From positions 1 to 64,000 of the forward strand of contig NZ_MBTG01000015.1 in the NCBI RefSeq assembly GCF_002027705.1: 64,000 bases of DNA, in the 5' to 3' direction. A program made the translations under genes and the position numbers. The stretch is from Paenibacillus ferrarius. GTDB taxonomy: Bacteria > Bacillota > Bacilli > Paenibacillales > NBRC-103111. The notes under the pieces are model-generated. The model was not told the origin of the DNA, searched no databases, and saw nothing but the letters and a program-made list of their open reading frames with translations. Shown piece by piece: positions 32,846 to 43,110 of the stretch (position 1 is its first letter; the number at the start of each line of letters is the position of its first letter).

Positions 32846-34042
32846 TTAGGCATTTTGCAGATAGGACTCCATAGCTTTCCCTAACTTCTGCATACCCAGA
32901 ATCGTGTTCGCACGATCGGTATGCGTGTAGTTCAGGCGCATTGTGTTGTACTGCGGATTTTCCGCGAAAAACGTAGATCCTGGAACAAAGGCTACGCCTT
33001 CTTTAACGGCAATTTTGAGCAAATCCTCTGCACGGATATGTTCTGGAAGCTCTACCCAGATGAACATGCCGCCTTTCGGTTCTTCCCATTTCAACCCAGG
33101 CCAGTTCAGCTCTGCCAGCAGCCCTGACATGAACTTCATACGATCGTGATACTGCTCACGAATCAGGGAGATATGCGCATCAAGATCAAAATTCTCTAGC
33201 AAATGATACAGCGTCTGCTGATCAATCGTGCTGGAATGCAGATCAGCCGATTGCTTGAAACGGGCAATTTGGCGGATGATCGTCTCGTCACCGATAACCC
33301 ATCCTGAGCGGAACGCAGGTGCAACAGTTTTAGAGAACGTGCTCGTGTATACGACATTTCCGCCTTCTGCTTTACCGCCAAGCGAGAAAACTGTCGGGTA
33401 GCTTTCATTCTCATCGAATTGAATCTCTCCATACGGATCATCTTCCAGAATGAGCACATCCGCGCCGCGGCAAATATCAAGCAAGCCTTGACGGCGTTCC
33501 AAGCTCCATGCACGGCCTGCCGGGTTGGAAAACGTAGGAATGACATACACCATTTTCGGGTTGTACTGTTTGATTTTAGCTGACAAGTCCTCAAGAATCA
33601 TCCCGTCATTATCGCTGTCTACGGAGTAAATCTTGGCTCCTTTAGCTTGAAAAACTTGAATGGCAGCCAAGTAAGTCGGACTTTCCACCAAAATGACATC
33701 GCCTTCATCAATGTACACACGTGTAAGTAGATCAATCGCTTGCTGGGAACCAGTCGTCAGCAGCATCTCATCCGGAGTTACGTGCATGTTCTTGGCAGCC
33801 ATCCGTTTGCACAGAGACTCACGCAGCGGCTTATAGCCTTCTGTCAGCCCATATTGCAGCGCGGATTTGCCGCCTTCAATAACACGTTTGAACGCATCGC
33901 TAACCGCATCCAACGGGAAAAACTCTTCCGCAGGCAATCCGCCGGCAAAAGAAATGATCGAACTGCCTTGTGTCAGCTTGAGAATTTCTCTGACTGCCGA
34001 GGATGAGAAGCCTTCCAACGATTTCGAAAATCGATATTTCAT
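32846..34042 (-). CDS. PLP-dependent class I/II aminotransferase (LysN/MocR-like catalytic domain)
   Basis: About 398 residues, fold type I. SIISFAGGLPAEEFFP at the front and LLTTGSQQAIDLLTRVYIDE are typical of 2-aminoadipate/aromatic aminotransferases of the LysN type. The PLP lysine lies in YTSTFSKTVAPAFRSGW, and the C-terminal Arg in NTMRLNYTH would bind the substrate carboxylate. It has no GntR-type DNA-binding domain, so it is an enzyme rather than a MocR regulator. It directly follows leuA with a 75-base gap, so it may supply the last transamination in branched-chain amino acid synthesis; this is inference. Confidence 0.9.
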   Translation of the reverse strand: MKYRFSKSLEGFSSSAVREILKLTQGSSIISFAGGLPAEEFFPLDAVSDAFKRVIEGGKSALQYGLTEGYKPLRESLCKRMAAKNMHVTPDEMLLTTGSQQAIDLLTRVYIDEGDVILVESPTYLAAIQVFQAKGAKIYSVDSDNDGMILEDLSAKIKQYNPKMVYVIPTFSNPAGRAWSLERRQGLLDICRGADVLILEDDPYGEIQFDENESYPTVFSLGGKAEGGNVVYTSTFSKTVAPAFRSGWVIGDETIIRQIARFKQSADLHSSTIDQQTLYHLLENFDLDAHISLIREQYHDRMKFMSGLLAELNWPGLKWEEPKGGMFIWVELPEHIRAEDLLKIAVKEGVAFVPGSTFFAENPQYNTMRLNYTHTDRANTILGMQKLGKAMESYLQNA

Positions 34043-34070
34043 AAATGGACGCATCCTTTCACATTTGTAG

Positions 34071-34105
34071 AAAGCACCCCTCCTCTTGCATGGAGGCGAG
34101 GTGCT
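34071..34105 (-). other. Stem-loop between leuA and the aminotransferase gene
   Basis: AAGCACC pairs with GGTGCTT around a CCTCC/GGAGG inner stem. There is no T tract, so it is unlikely to be an efficient terminator. It may be an RNA-stability element or a weak attenuator within the operon. Confidence 0.6.
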
Positions 34106-34116
34106 TATCCGGTTGA

Positions 34117-35664
34117 TTATATCAACGTAACGTTGCTTCTGTTGCTGGTTGGGGTTTTGCGTTTCTCGATGAGCCTGTTCACAGCATCCAAATAAGCTTT
34201 GGCGCTTGCTTCGAGGATATCCGTCGAAATACCGCGTCCTTGAACGGACACATCGTTTTGTTTCAACACAACGTGAACTTCGCCGAGCGCATCTTTCCCG
34301 TGGGAAACGGATTTGATGGAGTAGTCGTCCAGCTCCACCTCTTCCTTCGTTGCTTTGTCGATCGCATTGTAAATCGCATCAACCGAGCCGTTGCCGACTG
34401 CGCTTTCTGCGACTTCACTGCCATCTTCGAAGCGCACGTGAACAGTTGCCGTTGGCGTCATTTGGTTGCCGTACGTCACTTGAAGCGTTCCGAGCGCGAA
34501 TACTTCCGGCGTCTCGATCAGCTTCTCTTCGATCAGCGCGCGAATATCCTCGTCTTCGACTTGCTTCTTGCGATCCGCCAAATCCTTGAACTTGGCGAAG
34601 GCCGCGTTCACTTGCTCGTCTCCGAGATCGTAGCCGAGGTCGATCAGCTTCTCACGGAACGCATGGCGTCCGGAGTGTTTGCCCATCACGAGCTTGCTTT
34701 CCTTGACACCGATGGTCTCTGGGGAAATAATCTCGTAGGTCGTTTTCTCTTTGAGCATCCCGTCCTGATGGATGCCGGACTCATGCGCGAACGCGTTGGC
34801 GCCGACGATCGCCTTATTGCCTGGCACCACCATGCCGGTCAGCTTGCTGACCAAACGGCTGGTGCGGTAAATCTCTTTCAACACAAGCGAGGTCTTGGCT
34901 TGGTAGAAATCTTGGCGCGTTTCGAGCGCCATGACAACTTCCTCGATCGAGGTGTTGCCTGCGCGCTCGCCGATGCCGTTGATGGTGCCTTCGATTTGAT
35001 CGGCACCATTCAGAACGGCTGCCAGCGCGTTGGCTGTAGCCATGCCGAGATCGTCATGGCAGTGCGCGCTGAGCTGAATCTTCTCGACGCCAGGCACCTG
35101 CTCCTTGACGACTTTGAAGATGTTCCCGTAATCATAAGGCGTCATAAAGCCGACGGTATCCGGAATATTGACGACGGATGCTCCAGCCTTTACAGCCATC
35201 GCCGTTACTTCAACGATGAAATCAAGCTCTGTACGACCTGCGTCCTCAAGGGAAAACTCAATTTTGCTGAAATATTTCTTCGCATATTTAATGGCAGCTT
35301 CCGCGGCTTCCAGCACTTGGTGCTTCTCCATCCGCAGCTTATGCTGGCGATGAATCGGCGACGTTGCCAGGAATAGATGGATACAAGGGTCCACAGCGCC
35401 CTTCAGCGCTTCGCGAACAGCCTCAATATCATTCTCTCTCGAACGGGACAAACCGATGACAGAGGCATTCTTGATAGCTCTGGCAACGGCGTTAACGCCA
35501 GCCAAATCGCCTGGCGATGCCGCTGGGAAACCAGCCTCCATGCGATCGACACCCAGCTTCTCCAGCTGCAGCGCGATTTCGACCTTCTCCTGCATATTCA
35601 GGTTCACACCTGGCGATTGCTCTCCGTCTCTGAGCGTTGTATCAAAGATGTAGATTTTGCGCAC
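34117..35664 (-). CDS. leuA: 2-isopropylmalate synthase
   Basis: A 515-residue LeuA, first step of leucine synthesis (acetyl-CoA plus 2-oxoisovalerate). The catalytic TIM barrel opens with YIFDTTLRDGEQSPGVNLN; the metal-binding LSAHCHDDLGMATANALAA and NGIGERAGNTSIEEVVMAL follow. The C-terminal regulatory domain for leucine feedback (about residues 390-510) is present, with VSVQGRGISTDILEASAKAY. The start is GTG with AGGAGG nine bases upstream. It lies in the ilv-leu run after ilvC. Complete. Confidence 0.97.
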   Translation of the reverse strand: MRKIYIFDTTLRDGEQSPGVNLNMQEKVEIALQLEKLGVDRMEAGFPAASPGDLAGVNAVARAIKNASVIGLSRSRENDIEAVREALKGAVDPCIHLFLATSPIHRQHKLRMEKHQVLEAAEAAIKYAKKYFSKIEFSLEDAGRTELDFIVEVTAMAVKAGASVVNIPDTVGFMTPYDYGNIFKVVKEQVPGVEKIQLSAHCHDDLGMATANALAAVLNGADQIEGTINGIGERAGNTSIEEVVMALETRQDFYQAKTSLVLKEIYRTSRLVSKLTGMVVPGNKAIVGANAFAHESGIHQDGMLKEKTTYEIISPETIGVKESKLVMGKHSGRHAFREKLIDLGYDLGDEQVNAAFAKFKDLADRKKQVEDEDIRALIEEKLIETPEVFALGTLQVTYGNQMTPTATVHVRFEDGSEVAESAVGNGSVDAIYNAIDKATKEEVELDDYSIKSVSHGKDALGEVHVVLKQNDVSVQGRGISTDILEASAKAYLDAVNRLIEKRKTPTSNRSNVTLI

Positions 35665-35995
35665 CCATGGTCACCTCCTAAAGGATTCGATTGTTCCATT
35701 AATCCTCGATAACTAACCTTGACCGTTACGTTCTTCAGCATTTGTCTCCGATCGTTTCTTGAAAACGTGTCCCCTCATCCAATTAAACAAATGGTCGGGA
35801 CACGTTTTCAAATACGAACGCTACGCTTCTCCGACAAACACTGAGACCTACACTAGGCTGTTCTTCGTAGAATTAAAAGTCACATTTATAATCTTTACTC
35901 GTCTGTATAGTATTCACAGGGAGTGATTGGGAAATTCTCCTCAATCACTCCCTGTGGAATGGTATAGCTATGGAATTCGTCAGGATGACGAATTA
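35665..35995 (-). other. leuA-ilvC intergenic region with two perfect 15-bp hairpins
   Basis: Two extended inverted repeats: 35759-35773 with 35797-35811 (TTGAAAACGTGTCCC and its complement, 23-base loop) and 35915-35929 with 35942-35956 (CACAGGGAGTGATTG and its complement, 12-base loop). Neither has a proper T tract on the minus strand. The second lies 40 bases after the ilvC stop codon. No small gene or other element was seen in the rest. They could mark processing or stability sites in the ilv-leu mRNA. Confidence 0.7.
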
Positions 35996-37145
<1,150 letters not shown>

Positions 37146-37180
37146 AGGCTAACCTACTTTTCAACGTTGTTATGAATCTA

Positions 37181-37672
37181 TTATCTTACTGAACCGCGAA
37201 TCATGGCTGTAGCCCCTGTACGGGAAAGCTCGCGAATGCCGTATGGACGAAGCAATTCTACCATAGCATCTATTTTATCTGAATCTCCGACAACTTGCAC
37301 GATAATTGAAGCTGGCCCAATATCCACAACCGCCGCGCGGAACGTTTCGACAATTCCGAGAATTTCCGGACGCATAATTGGTTCTGCATTTACTTTAATA
37401 AGGGCAAGCTCTCTAGCTACCATCGGGTTCGCGCTCAGATCAACGACTTTAATGACGTCAATCAGCTTGTACAATTGCTTGGAGATTTGCTCCAGCGTAT
37501 TGTCATCCCCCGTTGTTACGATCACCATCCGGGAAAGCCCGAGTTCTTCGGACTCCCCAACAGTGATGCTTTCAATATTAAAGCCACGGCGTCCGAACAA
37601 TCCGGATACACGCTGCAGAACACCTGGCTGATTGTTTACGAGTACGGAAACTGTATGTTTAGTAGTTGTCAT
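37181..37672 (-). CDS. ilvN: Acetolactate synthase regulatory (small) subunit
   Basis: A 163-residue ACT-domain protein that confers valine feedback on IlvB. The N-terminal ACT domain has VLVNNQPGVLQRVSGLFGRR and GFNIESITVGESEE. A second C-terminal ALS_ss_C domain ends GIRELSRTGATAM. Its ATG overlaps the ilvB stop codon by four bases (ATGA), so expression is coupled. Confidence 0.96.
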   Translation of the reverse strand: MTTTKHTVSVLVNNQPGVLQRVSGLFGRRGFNIESITVGESEELGLSRMVIVTTGDDNTLEQISKQLYKLIDVIKVVDLSANPMVARELALIKVNAEPIMRPEILGIVETFRAAVVDIGPASIIVQVVGDSDKIDAMVELLRPYGIRELSRTGATAMIRGSVR

Positions 37673-39414
37673 TCCGAATCCCCCATTAACATGTCACTAA
37701 TTGTATCGCCGGCTTTAACCATCGGGAACACGTTCTCTCCTTTAGGTACGACGAAATCAATAACGACAGGACCTGGTGTGTCGAGTGCTTCCTGCCATGC
37801 TCTTCTAGCTTCTTCTTTGGTCGTTGCCCGCAGGCCTTTCACGCCGTAAGCTTCTGCCAGCTTTACGAAATCCGGGCTGCCAGCCAAATCAATGTGGCTG
37901 TAGCGGTTCTCGTAAATGATTTCCTGCCACTGACGAACCATGCCGAGTACTTGGTTGTTAATAATAACAACCTTCACCGGAATGTTGTTAATCGCACAGA
38001 TCGCAAGTTCTTGCGCGCACATTTGAACGCCGCCATCCCCATTAATGGAAACTACGAGTTTGTCCGGGTTCCCCATTTGAGCGCCGATCGCGGATGGGAA
38101 TCCGAAGCCCATCGTACCGAGTCCGCCTGAGGTAACCAGCGAGCGCGGGTTTTTGAAGCGATAGAATTGTGCAGCCCACATTTGGTGCTGTCCAACGTCT
38201 GTCGTGATGATCGCTTCGCCTTTTGTCGTCTCACTGATCATTTCAACAACGAATTGCGGCTTCAATTCCGTTTCGGTATCCCCGTATTTCAAAGGGAACT
38301 TCACTTTATTGTCTTGAAGCTCTGCAATCCATGCCTCGTTCTTCGCAGGCTTTGCTTTCGTATTGGCGTAAGCCAGTACGGCTTTTACGTCGCCAACGCA
38401 AGGGATATCCGTCTTCACGTTTTTGCCGATTTCCGCCGGATCCACATCGATATGCGCGATGACTTTTACTTTTGGCGCAAATCCATCTAAATTCATCGTC
38501 ACACGATCATCGAATCGGGAACCGATGGAAATCAATAGATCCGCATTTTGAATCGCGGTATTCGCTGTATAGGTTCCATGCATCCCCGGCATGCCGAGCC
38601 ACAGCTCATGTGCGCTAGGGAAGCCGCTTAGGCCAAGCAAGGTTGTCGCAACCGGAATGCGAGTTTTGTTAACAAACTCAATCAGTTCCTCGGAAGCATC
38701 GGAGTAAACAACGCCGCCGCCTGCGATAATAACCGGACGCTCTGCCTCTTCAATGGCTTTGATCAGCTTATCAACTTGCAGCTTATTAGGCTGCACCGTT
38801 GGGTTGTAGCCGCGGATGCTAACATCTGTAGCTGGTTTAAATATCGTTTTATGAGCGGAGACATCCTTTGGTATGTCAATGAGAACCGGACCCTTACGAC
38901 CTGAGTTGGCAATATGGAACGCTTCATGAATGATGCGCGGCAGGTCATTGACATCTCTAACCAAGTAGCTGTGTTTCGTAATCGGCATCGTAATACCGGT
39001 AATATCCGCCTCTTGGAAAGCATCCGTACCAATGAAGTTTGTAGCTACGTTCCCTGTAATCACGACTAACGGAACAGAATCCATATATGCAGTAGCAATT
39101 CCTGTGACGAGGTTGGTTGCCCCCGGTCCGGAAGTTGCGATACAAACACCAACTTTGCCTGTGGAACGAGCGTAACCATCCGCTGCGTGAATGGCGCCTT
39201 GCTCATGTCTAGTCAACAAGTGATTAAAATCATCAAAACCATGCATCGCATCATAGATGTACAATACAGCGCCGCCAGGGTATCCAAAGACGCAGTCCAC
39301 ACCCTCCAGCAATAAGCTTCTCAGCAAAATTTCAGAGCCTGTAATCAGGTCTGGCTGTGTCAGCTTTTCAATCAGTTCTTCTTTGGAGCGTTTTGGTTCA
39401 GTTTGAACATTCAT
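37669..39414 (-). CDS. ilvB: Acetolactate synthase catalytic (large) subunit
   Basis: A 581-residue TPP-, FAD- and Mg-dependent enzyme that makes acetolactate or acetohydroxybutyrate. Motifs: DCVFGYPGGAVLYIYDAM with the TPP Glu at the domain joint (HEQGAIHAADGYARSTGKVG); FAD region; and the TPP-Mg motif INGDGGVQMCAQELA through NNQVLGMVRQWQ. It is the first gene of the ilvBNC run. A T-box leader lies directly upstream. The start ATG has AGGAGG upstream. Confidence 0.97.
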   Translation of the reverse strand: MNVQTEPKRSKEELIEKLTQPDLITGSEILLRSLLLEGVDCVFGYPGGAVLYIYDAMHGFDDFNHLLTRHEQGAIHAADGYARSTGKVGVCIATSGPGATNLVTGIATAYMDSVPLVVITGNVATNFIGTDAFQEADITGITMPITKHSYLVRDVNDLPRIIHEAFHIANSGRKGPVLIDIPKDVSAHKTIFKPATDVSIRGYNPTVQPNKLQVDKLIKAIEEAERPVIIAGGGVVYSDASEELIEFVNKTRIPVATTLLGLSGFPSAHELWLGMPGMHGTYTANTAIQNADLLISIGSRFDDRVTMNLDGFAPKVKVIAHIDVDPAEIGKNVKTDIPCVGDVKAVLAYANTKAKPAKNEAWIAELQDNKVKFPLKYGDTETELKPQFVVEMISETTKGEAIITTDVGQHQMWAAQFYRFKNPRSLVTSGGLGTMGFGFPSAIGAQMGNPDKLVVSINGDGGVQMCAQELAICAINNIPVKVVIINNQVLGMVRQWQEIIYENRYSHIDLAGSPDFVKLAEAYGVKGLRATTKEEARRAWQEALDTPGPVVIDFVVPKGENVFPMVKAGDTISDMLMGDSE

Positions 39415-39469
39415 TGTGATCCTCCTCTCGAAAAGTCAGTTCATGTGAAACGTTAAGCTTTTTTAAAAA

Positions 39470-39838
39470 TAAGAAAAACCCCTATTCATCCCGCACACGC
39501 AATAAGCGTGTTAAACGGGACGAAAGGGGTTCAAGCTTCCGTGGTACCACCCAAGTTTGCTACGTACTTCACAGTCCATAGCCTTAGCAGGTATGCTCAT
39601 GAATGAACAATACCTTCAGCACGATAACGTGTGCTTTTCCGATTCTCCCTACGGCATGCGATTCTGCATGTTTCAGGAAAACAGCTCCGAGGTGACTTCG
39701 TACGTAAGGGATTAAGGCGATGGTTTCAGCAGGTCCAACGCTCTCTGCGCATAAGTGCCCTTATTACTTCTTCCTCTTCATAGCCGATTCATTAATGTTG
39801 CTTCAGCATCATTGAATATGATTTAGAGATAATTATAT
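39470..39838 (-). promoter_or_regulatory. T-box riboswitch leader of the ilvBNC operon
   Basis: Between the ilvB start and 39.84 kb the minus strand holds a T-box leader. The conserved T-box sequence is GGGTGGTACCACG (39542-39554), preceded by AACTTGGG-type bases. The intrinsic terminator GAACCCC ... GGGGTTTTTC (39470-39532) follows, and a GAAGAGGAAGAAGTAATAAG segment with an AGTA bulge opens the stem I side. Uncharged tRNA binding would stop termination. The specifier codon cannot be fixed by eye; CTC (Leu) in GTCACCTCGGAG and ATC (Ile) in AACCATCGCC are both candidates. The next gene upstream is on the other strand. Confidence 0.9.
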
Positions 39839-39998
39839 GCATCCCCCGAACATTAGTCAATAGTTTGATCAAGAAACTGATCAATAAATTGTTCCGGTTA
39901 GGAAAACATATATCCATCTTCACAAAAATACAGCCAGTGACGCCATATGCCGCTCTCTGACATCACGTTCAAATTCCTCAGCGGATTCCATTATAAGC

Positions 39999-40064
39999 TT
40001 GACAACTAGCGGGTTTCAAAATATAGTAAACCTATCGGAATTACATTAACTGACTCGTCAGTTA
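39999..40064 (+). promoter_or_regulatory. Promoter and palindromic operator of the TetR-ABC operon
   Basis: TTGACA (39999-40004), 17 bases, TATAGT (40022-40027) is a near-ideal sigma-A promoter. Downstream, TAACTGACTCGTCAGTTA (40047-40064) is an 18-base palindrome with 8-bp arms and a 2-base centre, of the TGAC-type seen at TetR operators. It ends four bases before the ATG and would block transcription when bound by the TetR protein encoded next; this is inference. Confidence 0.75.
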
Positions 40065-40068
40065 AGAG

Positions 40069-40713
40069 ATGAGGTGCTTATCACTGTCTACATCGCCGGA
40101 CCAAGATCAGAACCGCCGTCAGCAGTTAATGAAAGGCGCCCTTGAGTTATTCGCACGCAAAGGTTATCACAGTACGAAAATATCCGATGTGGTTAAATCA
40201 GCCGGGGTGTCACAAGGAACTTTTTATTGGTACTTTCCAAGCAAAGAAAAGCTCGCCATCGACTTGATCGAAGAGGGTAGAGAGAAGCTAAGGAAAGTGA
40301 TCGAGCAAGGCTACCGCAAGCATGCAGGTACAGTTGACGACATGATTCATTCGTCCGCCCGGCTGCTGACCGATTTATTCGAATTCGCCGACGAGAACCG
40401 GTATTTGATGGCGCTTTTGCTGATCAAAGGCCAAGGCACGGACCCTCCGGTCCAAGAAGCCGTTTCACAAACGTGGATCGCGTTCGAGGAAGCGTTCAAA
40501 GGCAATGTCGCGCGTGCCATTGAATTAGGGATGCTGCCCGGTTCCAAGGATTTGAATATTCGAGTCAACATACTGGTCGCATTATTTACAGGCGTGCTGT
40601 CCAAATGGCTGTTCGGGCCTATGCACGACGTCGATTTCCAGTCGCCTTACACTTCTTCCGAAATGGCCGAGGAAACGGCAAGGTTTGAAATTCGCGGTTT
40701 ATTGGGAAGCTAA
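40069..40713 (+). CDS. TetR family transcriptional regulator
   Basis: A 214-residue TetR-type regulator with the helix-turn-helix at residues ~18-65 (LMKGALELFARKGYHSTKIS, then GVSQGTFYWYFPSKEKLAID) and a helical ligand domain. The ATG at 40069 lies next to the palindromic operator. A CTG at 40084 would be better spaced from the GAGGTG and cannot be excluded. It is the first gene of an operon with an amino-acid ABC importer and a peptidase, and so is likely their regulator. Confidence 0.9.
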   Translation: MRCLSLSTSPDQDQNRRQQLMKGALELFARKGYHSTKISDVVKSAGVSQGTFYWYFPSKEKLAIDLIEEGREKLRKVIEQGYRKHAGTVDDMIHSSARLLTDLFEFADENRYLMALLLIKGQGTDPPVQEAVSQTWIAFEEAFKGNVARAIELGMLPGSKDLNIRVNILVALFTGVLSKWLFGPMHDVDFQSPYTSSEMAEETARFEIRGLLGS

Positions 40714-40752
40714 AAACACCCATTACATTCTTTACTAACAGGAGGCCACATC

Positions 40753-41619
40753 ATGAACACCCAGACTAAGAAACTATTCAAATCCGTCTCGCTGGTCGGC
40801 GCTATCGTCATCGCGCTGACGGGATGCGCAACCAAACAATCCCCTGCCCCATCTCCGGTCAATACGGCGGCAAACACGCCGGCCGCGACGACTGCGTCAT
40901 CGAACCTGCTGGAAACGATTAAGAAAAACGGCAAGATTCGCATCGGCTTGATGGGCACATACGCTCCTTACAACTTTTTGAACGACAAAAAAGAAGTCGA
41001 TGGCTTTGACGCCGACGTCGCTAAGCAAGTCGCCAAACGCATCGGCGTACAGGCCGAATTCATCACTGGCGAATTCTCCGGGCTAATCGAAGGACTGCAA
41101 AAAGATAAATACGACGCGCTGATCAGTCAGGTAACTATCACAGACGACCGCAAGAAAACGATGGATTTTTCTACACCGTACATTAAAAACTCTGTTAGTA
41201 TCGTCGTGAAAGCCGACAATACGACCATCAAATCGCTCGAAGACTTCAAGGGCAAAAAGATCGGTGTAGGCCTTGGGACAAACGACGAAAAATATTTGCG
41301 CGAAGTCGCTCTTCCGAAGGTCGGCAATTTTGAAATTCCCACCTACAACGACGTCATCACGTCATTGACGGACTTGAACGTAGGCCGAATTGATGCGACC
41401 ATCAACAACATGTTTGCTATCCAGCCGCTGGTTGAAAAAAACAATTTTAAAATCAAAGCGGTAGGACAGCCTATTAAGGAAGATTTCGCCGGAATCGCGA
41501 TTCGCAAAAATAATCAAGAACTGCTCGACGCGCTGAACAAGGCGCTGGCCGATATGAAGACTGACGGCACGTTCAAGGAAATTTTCAAAAAATGGTTTGG
41601 GGTCGACCCGACGATTTAA
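40753..41619 (+). CDS. Amino-acid ABC transporter substrate-binding lipoprotein
   Basis: A 288-residue lipoprotein with lipobox ALTGC (Cys near residue 25) and a Pro/Ala/Thr-rich linker, then a family-3 periplasmic-binding-type domain: KIRIGLMGTYAPYNFLN, GFDADVAKQVAKRIGVQ and the IDATINNMFAI region. Family-3 proteins bind polar amino acids or their derivatives. An ideal AGGAGG site precedes it. The partner permease and ATPase follow. Confidence 0.94.
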   Translation: MNTQTKKLFKSVSLVGAIVIALTGCATKQSPAPSPVNTAANTPAATTASSNLLETIKKNGKIRIGLMGTYAPYNFLNDKKEVDGFDADVAKQVAKRIGVQAEFITGEFSGLIEGLQKDKYDALISQVTITDDRKKTMDFSTPYIKNSVSIVVKADNTTIKSLEDFKGKKIGVGLGTNDEKYLREVALPKVGNFEIPTYNDVITSLTDLNVGRIDATINNMFAIQPLVEKNNFKIKAVGQPIKEDFAGIAIRKNNQELLDALNKALADMKTDGTFKEIFKKWFGVDPTI

Positions 41620-41646
41620 TCGGCAGGAACGGGAGAGAAAGCATGC

Positions 41647-42291
41647 ATGGAACTGGTTTTTAACAACGTAAACTTCCTGCTGACTGGCGCGTACTATACG
41701 CTTCTGATCACGATCATCTCGATGTTTTTCGGCTTTATTATCGCGCTGATCGTGGCGATCGCCCGTTTGAAAGGGAATTGGCTGGTCCGCAATGTGGCCA
41801 GAGGATATGTCTCCATCATTCGCGGAACTCCAATCCTTGTCCAAATCTTTATCGTCTACTACGGGTTGCCTGACTTCGGAATCACTTTCGGGCCGCTAAC
41901 CGCGGCCTATATTTCTCTTAGCATCAACATCGGGGCGTACTTGTCGGAAACGTTCCGCGGCGCAATTCTTTCCGTAAGCAAAGGTCAGACGGAAGCGGCT
42001 TTGTCCCTCGGTTTGTCGCAGTGGCAAACGATGGTGAAGGTCATTCTTCCCCAGGCCGCCCGTGTCGCTATTCCCCCGATGGGCAATACCTTTATCGGGA
42101 TGCTGAAGGAGACATCGCTCGTTTCTGTCGTTACAGTGACGGAACTGCTTCGTTCCGCGCAGCTGCTGATCGCACAGTACTATATTGCGATGCCATTCTA
42201 CATCGCGATCGGCCTCATGTATTGGATCATGAGCATGGTCTTTTCCGGTATTCTCAACCGCGTTGAAACTAAATTATCTAAGGCTTATTAA
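41647..42291 (+). CDS. Amino-acid ABC transporter permease
   Basis: A 214-residue polar amino-acid permease of the HisMQ type with about five membrane helices. The coupling loop is TEAALSLGLSQWQTMVKVIL, followed by PQAARVAIPPMGNTFIGMLK. It reads IIRGTPILVQIFIVYYG, a typical mid-sequence signature. The ATG at 41647 has GGAGAGAAA upstream; an adjacent ATG at 41643 is out of frame. It probably forms a homodimer, as no second permease is present. Confidence 0.94.
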   Translation: MELVFNNVNFLLTGAYYTLLITIISMFFGFIIALIVAIARLKGNWLVRNVARGYVSIIRGTPILVQIFIVYYGLPDFGITFGPLTAAYISLSINIGAYLSETFRGAILSVSKGQTEAALSLGLSQWQTMVKVILPQAARVAIPPMGNTFIGMLKETSLVSVVTVTELLRSAQLLIAQYYIAMPFYIAIGLMYWIMSMVFSGILNRVETKLSKAY

Positions 42292-42303
42292 GGGTGTGTA
42301 CGC

Positions 42304-43056
42304 ATGATAGAAGTAAACAGTCTTGGTAAACGTTTTGACGATTTGGAGGTGCTGAAAGGCATCGACATCCAAATTGGTGCGAAAGAAATCGTTGTTCTGA
42401 TCGGACCGAGCGGCTCAGGCAAAAGCACGCTGCTGCGCTGCCTGAACGGTCTTGAGGAGCCAACGGAAGGCACAATTCGTGTCGGCGGCATCGAATGGAA
42501 TCAGGCCATGTCGGCAAATATGAAAAAAGAAGCCATCCGGGGGATTCGCAATCTGACCGGGATGGTTTTTCAATCTTTTCACTTGTTTCCGCACATGACC
42601 GTCCTTGAAAATGTCACTATGGCGCCAATGACCGCCAAAAAAATGCCCAAGGAGCAAGCCGTTCGGCTTGCCGAATCGCTGTTAAGCAAAGTCGGCTTGC
42701 TTGAAAAAAGGGACGTTTACCCTTCCAAGCTTTCCGGCGGCCAGCAGCAGCGGGTGGCGATCGCCCGCTCGCTCGCCATGCAGCCGCAGATCATGCTCTT
42801 TGACGAGCCTACGTCGGCGCTGGACCCCGAATTGACCGGCGAAGTGCTTGCTGTTATGAAACAACTGGCCAAGGAGGGCATGACGATGATCGTCGTTACC
42901 CATGAAATGAAATTCGCACGGGAAGTTGCGAACCGCGTCATCTTCATGGCCGATGGCATTATTCAGGAGGAAGGCGTGCCCAAGCAGTTTTTTGCGCAGC
43001 CGCAAACCGAGCGGGCGCGCAAATTCCTCAGACAGTTGGATCAACAGCCGGACTGA
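42304..43056 (+). CDS. Amino-acid ABC transporter ATP-binding protein
   Basis: A 250-residue ATPase of the HisP/GlnQ type. Walker [11 protein letters not shown]-loop [18 protein letters not shown], signature [17 protein letters not shown], Walker [15 protein letters not shown] and the switch His in [12 protein letters not shown] are all present. It completes a three-part importer with the preceding binding protein and permease. The gap to the permease is 12 bases. Confidence 0.96.
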   Translation: MIEVNSLGKRFDDLEVLKGIDIQIGAKEIVVLIGPSGSGKSTLLRCLNGLEEPTEGTIRVGGIEWNQAMSANMKKEAIRGIRNLTGMVFQSFHLFPHMTVLENVTMAPMTAKKMPKEQAVRLAESLLSKVGLLEKRDVYPSKLSGGQQQRVAIARSLAMQPQIMLFDEPTSALDPELTGEVLAVMKQLAKEGMTMIVVTHEMKFAREVANRVIFMADGIIQEEGVPKQFFAQPQTERARKFLRQLDQQPD

Positions 43057-43110
43057 TGGGCAGTCATCATTACATTACGATTTGGGGCAACTTTAGGAGG
43101 AATCGACATC

